Source of the DNA: Nipponacmea schrenckii
Lineage: Eukaryota; Mollusca; Gastropoda; Lottiidae
Assembly: GCA_030562195.1 (NCBI GenBank)
Contig: JAUJPP010000005.1
Coordinates: 28,631,106-28,695,105 of the forward strand
Direction of reading: 5' to 3'
Length of the DNA: 64,000 nucleotides
Below the pieces are notes generated by a model, which was not told the origin of the DNA, ran no database searches, and was given only the letters and a program-made list of their open reading frames with translations. A program made the translations under genes and the position numbers. This document shows positions 61,801 to 64,000 of this stretch, piece by piece. Numbering within the stretch: position 1 is the stretch's first letter; each line of letters starts with the position of its first letter.

Positions 61801-64000
61801 TTTGTCCTGACGAAGAGTCTATTTGGAATTCTCCGAGTGGATTACCACCTATGATTGAGTACTTGGAAGTACCATGAGATGCCCCTTGGTCGTTGTCCGT
61901 TGCTGTAACAGTTAGAAAGTTGACAAAGGGTGTTTGGTTTTCTGCTATAGATGTCGTATATCCTCCAACCGGAAAGACGGGACTGAATTCGTTGACAGGA
62001 TCAATTTGTACGGTAATCTGAGCTGTAGTTGTTTTAACGGGTCCGGGAACAGCCTGATCTATTATATTTATTGCCAACGTGTAGCTCGTAACTGCCTCAT
62101 AGTTTAAAGCTACAAGAGAAATTATGTGTAATAAGATAAATAAAATATGTAATGTGCCAGAAGTCTCAAACCCTAACAATATACGGAAGATGTTTTTACA
62201 TGTATAATGACATAAAAATTCAAAACAATTAATACCGCTGAATTTAATAATGCACGATTCGCCAATTTATATAAGATAAAAAAATTGAATATATTATGTT
62301 ATATAACAAATACCTGATGCAACAGATAAAGCTCCGCTGCTTGAATCTAGAGTAAAAACACTCCCAGTATTTCCAGATGTTATAGAATACGCAAGAACGT
62401 CACCATCCGCATCTGCACATGTCAGAGTTGTAACCTGATATTTGGGAAAAAGATACTCTTTTACAGTTTGTCAATTGATGTCAAATTTGAAACATGTATG
62501 GAGATGTTTATAATTCCGTGTGTCGGGAGATATCTGTGCATCACAGGAATTATTGCTATGTAATTGACAATAACCTTATATATAAAGGATATAGCATGCA
62601 TCTGCATATACTGTTACTAATATTTTGGATAGTTTCATCAGATGGTCTGTCCGTCAGAAATTGACTCCATTGCAGTTAACGAGGACTAACCGCTGTTGTT
62701 TATGTTTATCCATAGCTTTGTATAAGATTCGGTTATGATGCTTATATTGCTGTTATTGTACTAATGGTGATGATGAGGATGAGGATGTTGAAGATGATGA
62801 GGGTGAGAATATAATACAGAAGTTTAAGTATCAGAGGTTTCTTACCGGAGAATTAATAGCCGTGTCTTCAGCAACAAAAGCTACTAAATTATAAGATACA
62901 CAAGTTGGTGCGTTTTCATTCACGTTAGTAATAGAAACAGTAACGGTGGTTGATGAACTTAAAGCCGGTGTACCACCATCCCTCGCTATAATTTCTAGAA
63001 AATAGGTTGGTGTAGTTTCAAAGTCCAATGTCTTCATAGTTTTGACCTGCCCTGTGGTACTATCTACTGTGAATGCTGAATTGGTATTCCCTCCTTAAAC
63101 ATATTATCAAATATTACAACAATAGTTATATGTGAGCTCGTGGAAAGGGATATCGAACTAAATAAAATCTTAGTCGCAAAAAGGCGACATGTGTCCCGGA
63201 TGGCTGAGCATGCCCTGCGTCGCCATTACCCAAAATTCATTTTTGTGGATGTCATATTCGTGAATAAATACCTGTTATTAAATAAGAAAGGACACCATCA
63301 GTTCCATAATCATCATCATTAGCCAATACAGTAGCAACTGTTACGCCTGGTACTGTCGATTCACTGACCTATACATTAATATGAAACCTTAATCAATTAA
63401 TGTGATCATTTTCTCAAGAACACACAATTATCACAAATTTATAGCCCTAAAACATGGATCGATGTAGATCAGAGCATATAATAATAAGTGACGTTTATTA
63501 TCTGTTCCTAAACAATCAGCTATCTTTTGAGGAACTGGTATGGTCAGATTTCTTGGGCTTAGTTTTGAATATTCGAAGTTTGATGTGGTGACATAAATGT
63601 CAAGTCTAATGTAATACGATAGATTTATGTTTTATGCCGGGATAGCTTTTTGTTTATATAACCTGACACTGGGTCATCAACAACAAAAATTACCCGACGT
63701 AAGAATATACCCTACAATAATTTTAATTAGACGCGTTAATTTTGGAATCCTAAAAAGTGAAAAATAGTTTCGGTTATCCATATAAATAAGGAAATATGCT
63801 GCTTACCATAACAGTATCACCCGGTAATGTTGCTCCAAACGTCGGCACAAAGTCATTCTCGGGTGTAATGGTAATAATGATTGAAGCTGAACCTGTTAGT
63901 TCAGGAGTACCACCATCTCTAGCTGTTATAATCAAACTATATACAGTAGGTCTATTCATCGGACGATCTATATCAATATCATTTTGCACTTCCAATAAAC
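54886..64000 (-). CDS. Gene B: paralogous giant cadherin, 5' end outside window
   Basis: Fourteen exons give about 1,508 codons in a consistent frame: at least eleven EC linkers, the membrane-proximal domain, a transmembrane helix and a tail. Layout and most exon lengths follow gene A (97, 248, 121, then 1600 here, 277, 955, 325, 149, 175, 68, 83, 130, 104). It is a head-to-tail tandem duplicate lying upstream of gene A. Visible amino-acid similarity is moderate except for a near-identical tract in exon 60510-62109. Function is presumably the same class of cell-cell or cell-matrix adhesion; nothing shows the ligand. Confidence 0.85.
56288..56462 (-). CDS. Gene B transmembrane exon
   Basis: Reads an extracellular TTPWEETDE, then GIAIIVVICLVLLALIIF and on through MFFL, then CFRRYRQKQK. 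It is equivalent to gene A 10446-10623 and one codon shorter. Enters phase 1 and leaves phase 2. Confidence 0.88.
57301..57430. repeat. Short tandem repeat, period about 38 bp
   Basis: Units beginning ctttatcacaagag start at 57301, 57339 and 57377, with a shortened fourth (cttcatcacaag) at 57409. Each holds tatggatgtatacatatagt-like sequence. It lies in the gene B intron between 56462 and 57540. Related atcacaaga sequence occurs near 56578-56610. Confidence 0.75.
57540..58417 (-). CDS. Gene B membrane-proximal non-cadherin domain
   Basis: Exons 58093-58417 and 57540-57688. It has FLARQNDFVVELKNLL, VKIWCIEERVG and RRRLLSTK, then FLTYDDFLS. Lengths are 325 and 149 nt against 334 and 152 in gene A, with identical phases. 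Cys and Trp of the WCIEER motif are kept in both genes. Confidence 0.8.
58862..60236 (-). CDS. Gene B membrane-proximal EC repeats
   Basis: Exons 59960-60236 (277 nt) and 58862-59816 (955 nt). Linkers [27 protein letters not shown] and DENDNEPIF, with LDRE and DEDTGVND-type calcium motifs. Direct orthologues of gene A exons 45 and 46; the second is four codons longer. Confidence 0.88.
60510..62109 (-). CDS. Gene B 1,600-nt EC exon
   Basis: Linkers PVNEFSPVF, DINDNPPVF, SANDNTPVF, DENDEYPIF and DINDNTPVF. It starts [12 protein letters not shown], which corresponds to the middle of gene A exon 44 ([12 protein letters not shown]), so exon 44 is the longer, less interrupted version. Positions 60621-60930 are almost identical to 15971-16280. 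Confidence 0.9.
62314..63368 (-). CDS. Gene B exons of 97, 248 and 121 nt
   Basis: Exons 63272-63368, 62846-63093 and 62314-62434 have exactly the lengths and phases of gene A exons 8-10 and their block copies. Linker NVNENAPTC and the following LTCADADG provide the cysteine pair seen in gene A. A low-complexity gatgat/gaggat run lies in the intron at about 62765-62810. Confidence 0.85.
63807..64000 (-). CDS. Gene B partial exon at window edge
   Basis: Open to the edge and ends phase 0 at DTVM with a gtaagc donor. It carries linker PENDFVPTF. It matches the 3' part of the 557-nt exon class of gene A by position and end phase. The rest lies outside the window. Confidence 0.8.

Noticed and set aside
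63140..63322. Plus-strand 60-codon frame near the right edge
   Set aside because: Lies partly over a gene B intron and the exon at 63272-63368; no family resemblance.

Overview
The window is animal nuclear DNA: AT-rich, with long intergenic stretches, GT-AG introns, degenerate transposable elements and multi-exon genes for modular cell-surface proteins. Gene content and repeat style suggest an invertebrate, probably a lophotrochozoan such as a mollusc. That is an inference; nothing in the window names the species.

Two paralogous giant cadherin genes lie head to tail on the minus strand. Gene A (46297 down to 8769) appears complete. I chained 53 exons, from a signal-peptide exon through about 50 extracellular cadherin (EC) repeats, a membrane-proximal non-cadherin domain, one transmembrane helix and a cytoplasmic tail of about 183 residues. 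All splice phases agree, and the sum is 16,905 nt (5,634 codons plus stop). Gene B (64000 down to 54886) is cut by the window edge. It shows its last 14 exons with the same C-terminal layout, similar exon lengths and conserved tail motifs. Gene B lies upstream of gene A, with about 8.6 kb between them.

The middle of gene A holds a recent tandem amplification. An eight-exon block (342, 166, 557, 97, 248, 121, 240 and 146 nt; 1,917 nt; 639 residues; six EC repeats) occurs three times with near-identical exons and similar introns, and a diverged, partly homogenised copy lies on its 5' side. The block starts and ends in phase 0, so each duplication kept the frame open.

Mobile elements fill introns. 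A dead Ty3/gypsy-type LTR retroelement (26080-29940, plus strand) sits antisense in the third block. A 2.06-kb foldback element with arms of about 640 bp (13717-15775) sits between exons 44 and 45. Diverged interspersed repeats occupy introns at 31-33 kb and 36-37 kb. A decayed retroelement coding fragment lies at about 5.2-5.6 kb. The remaining flanks (1-5 kb, 5.6-8.2 kb, 46.4-54.5 kb) are AT-rich with no convincing gene. I saw no tRNA, rRNA or CRISPR array.
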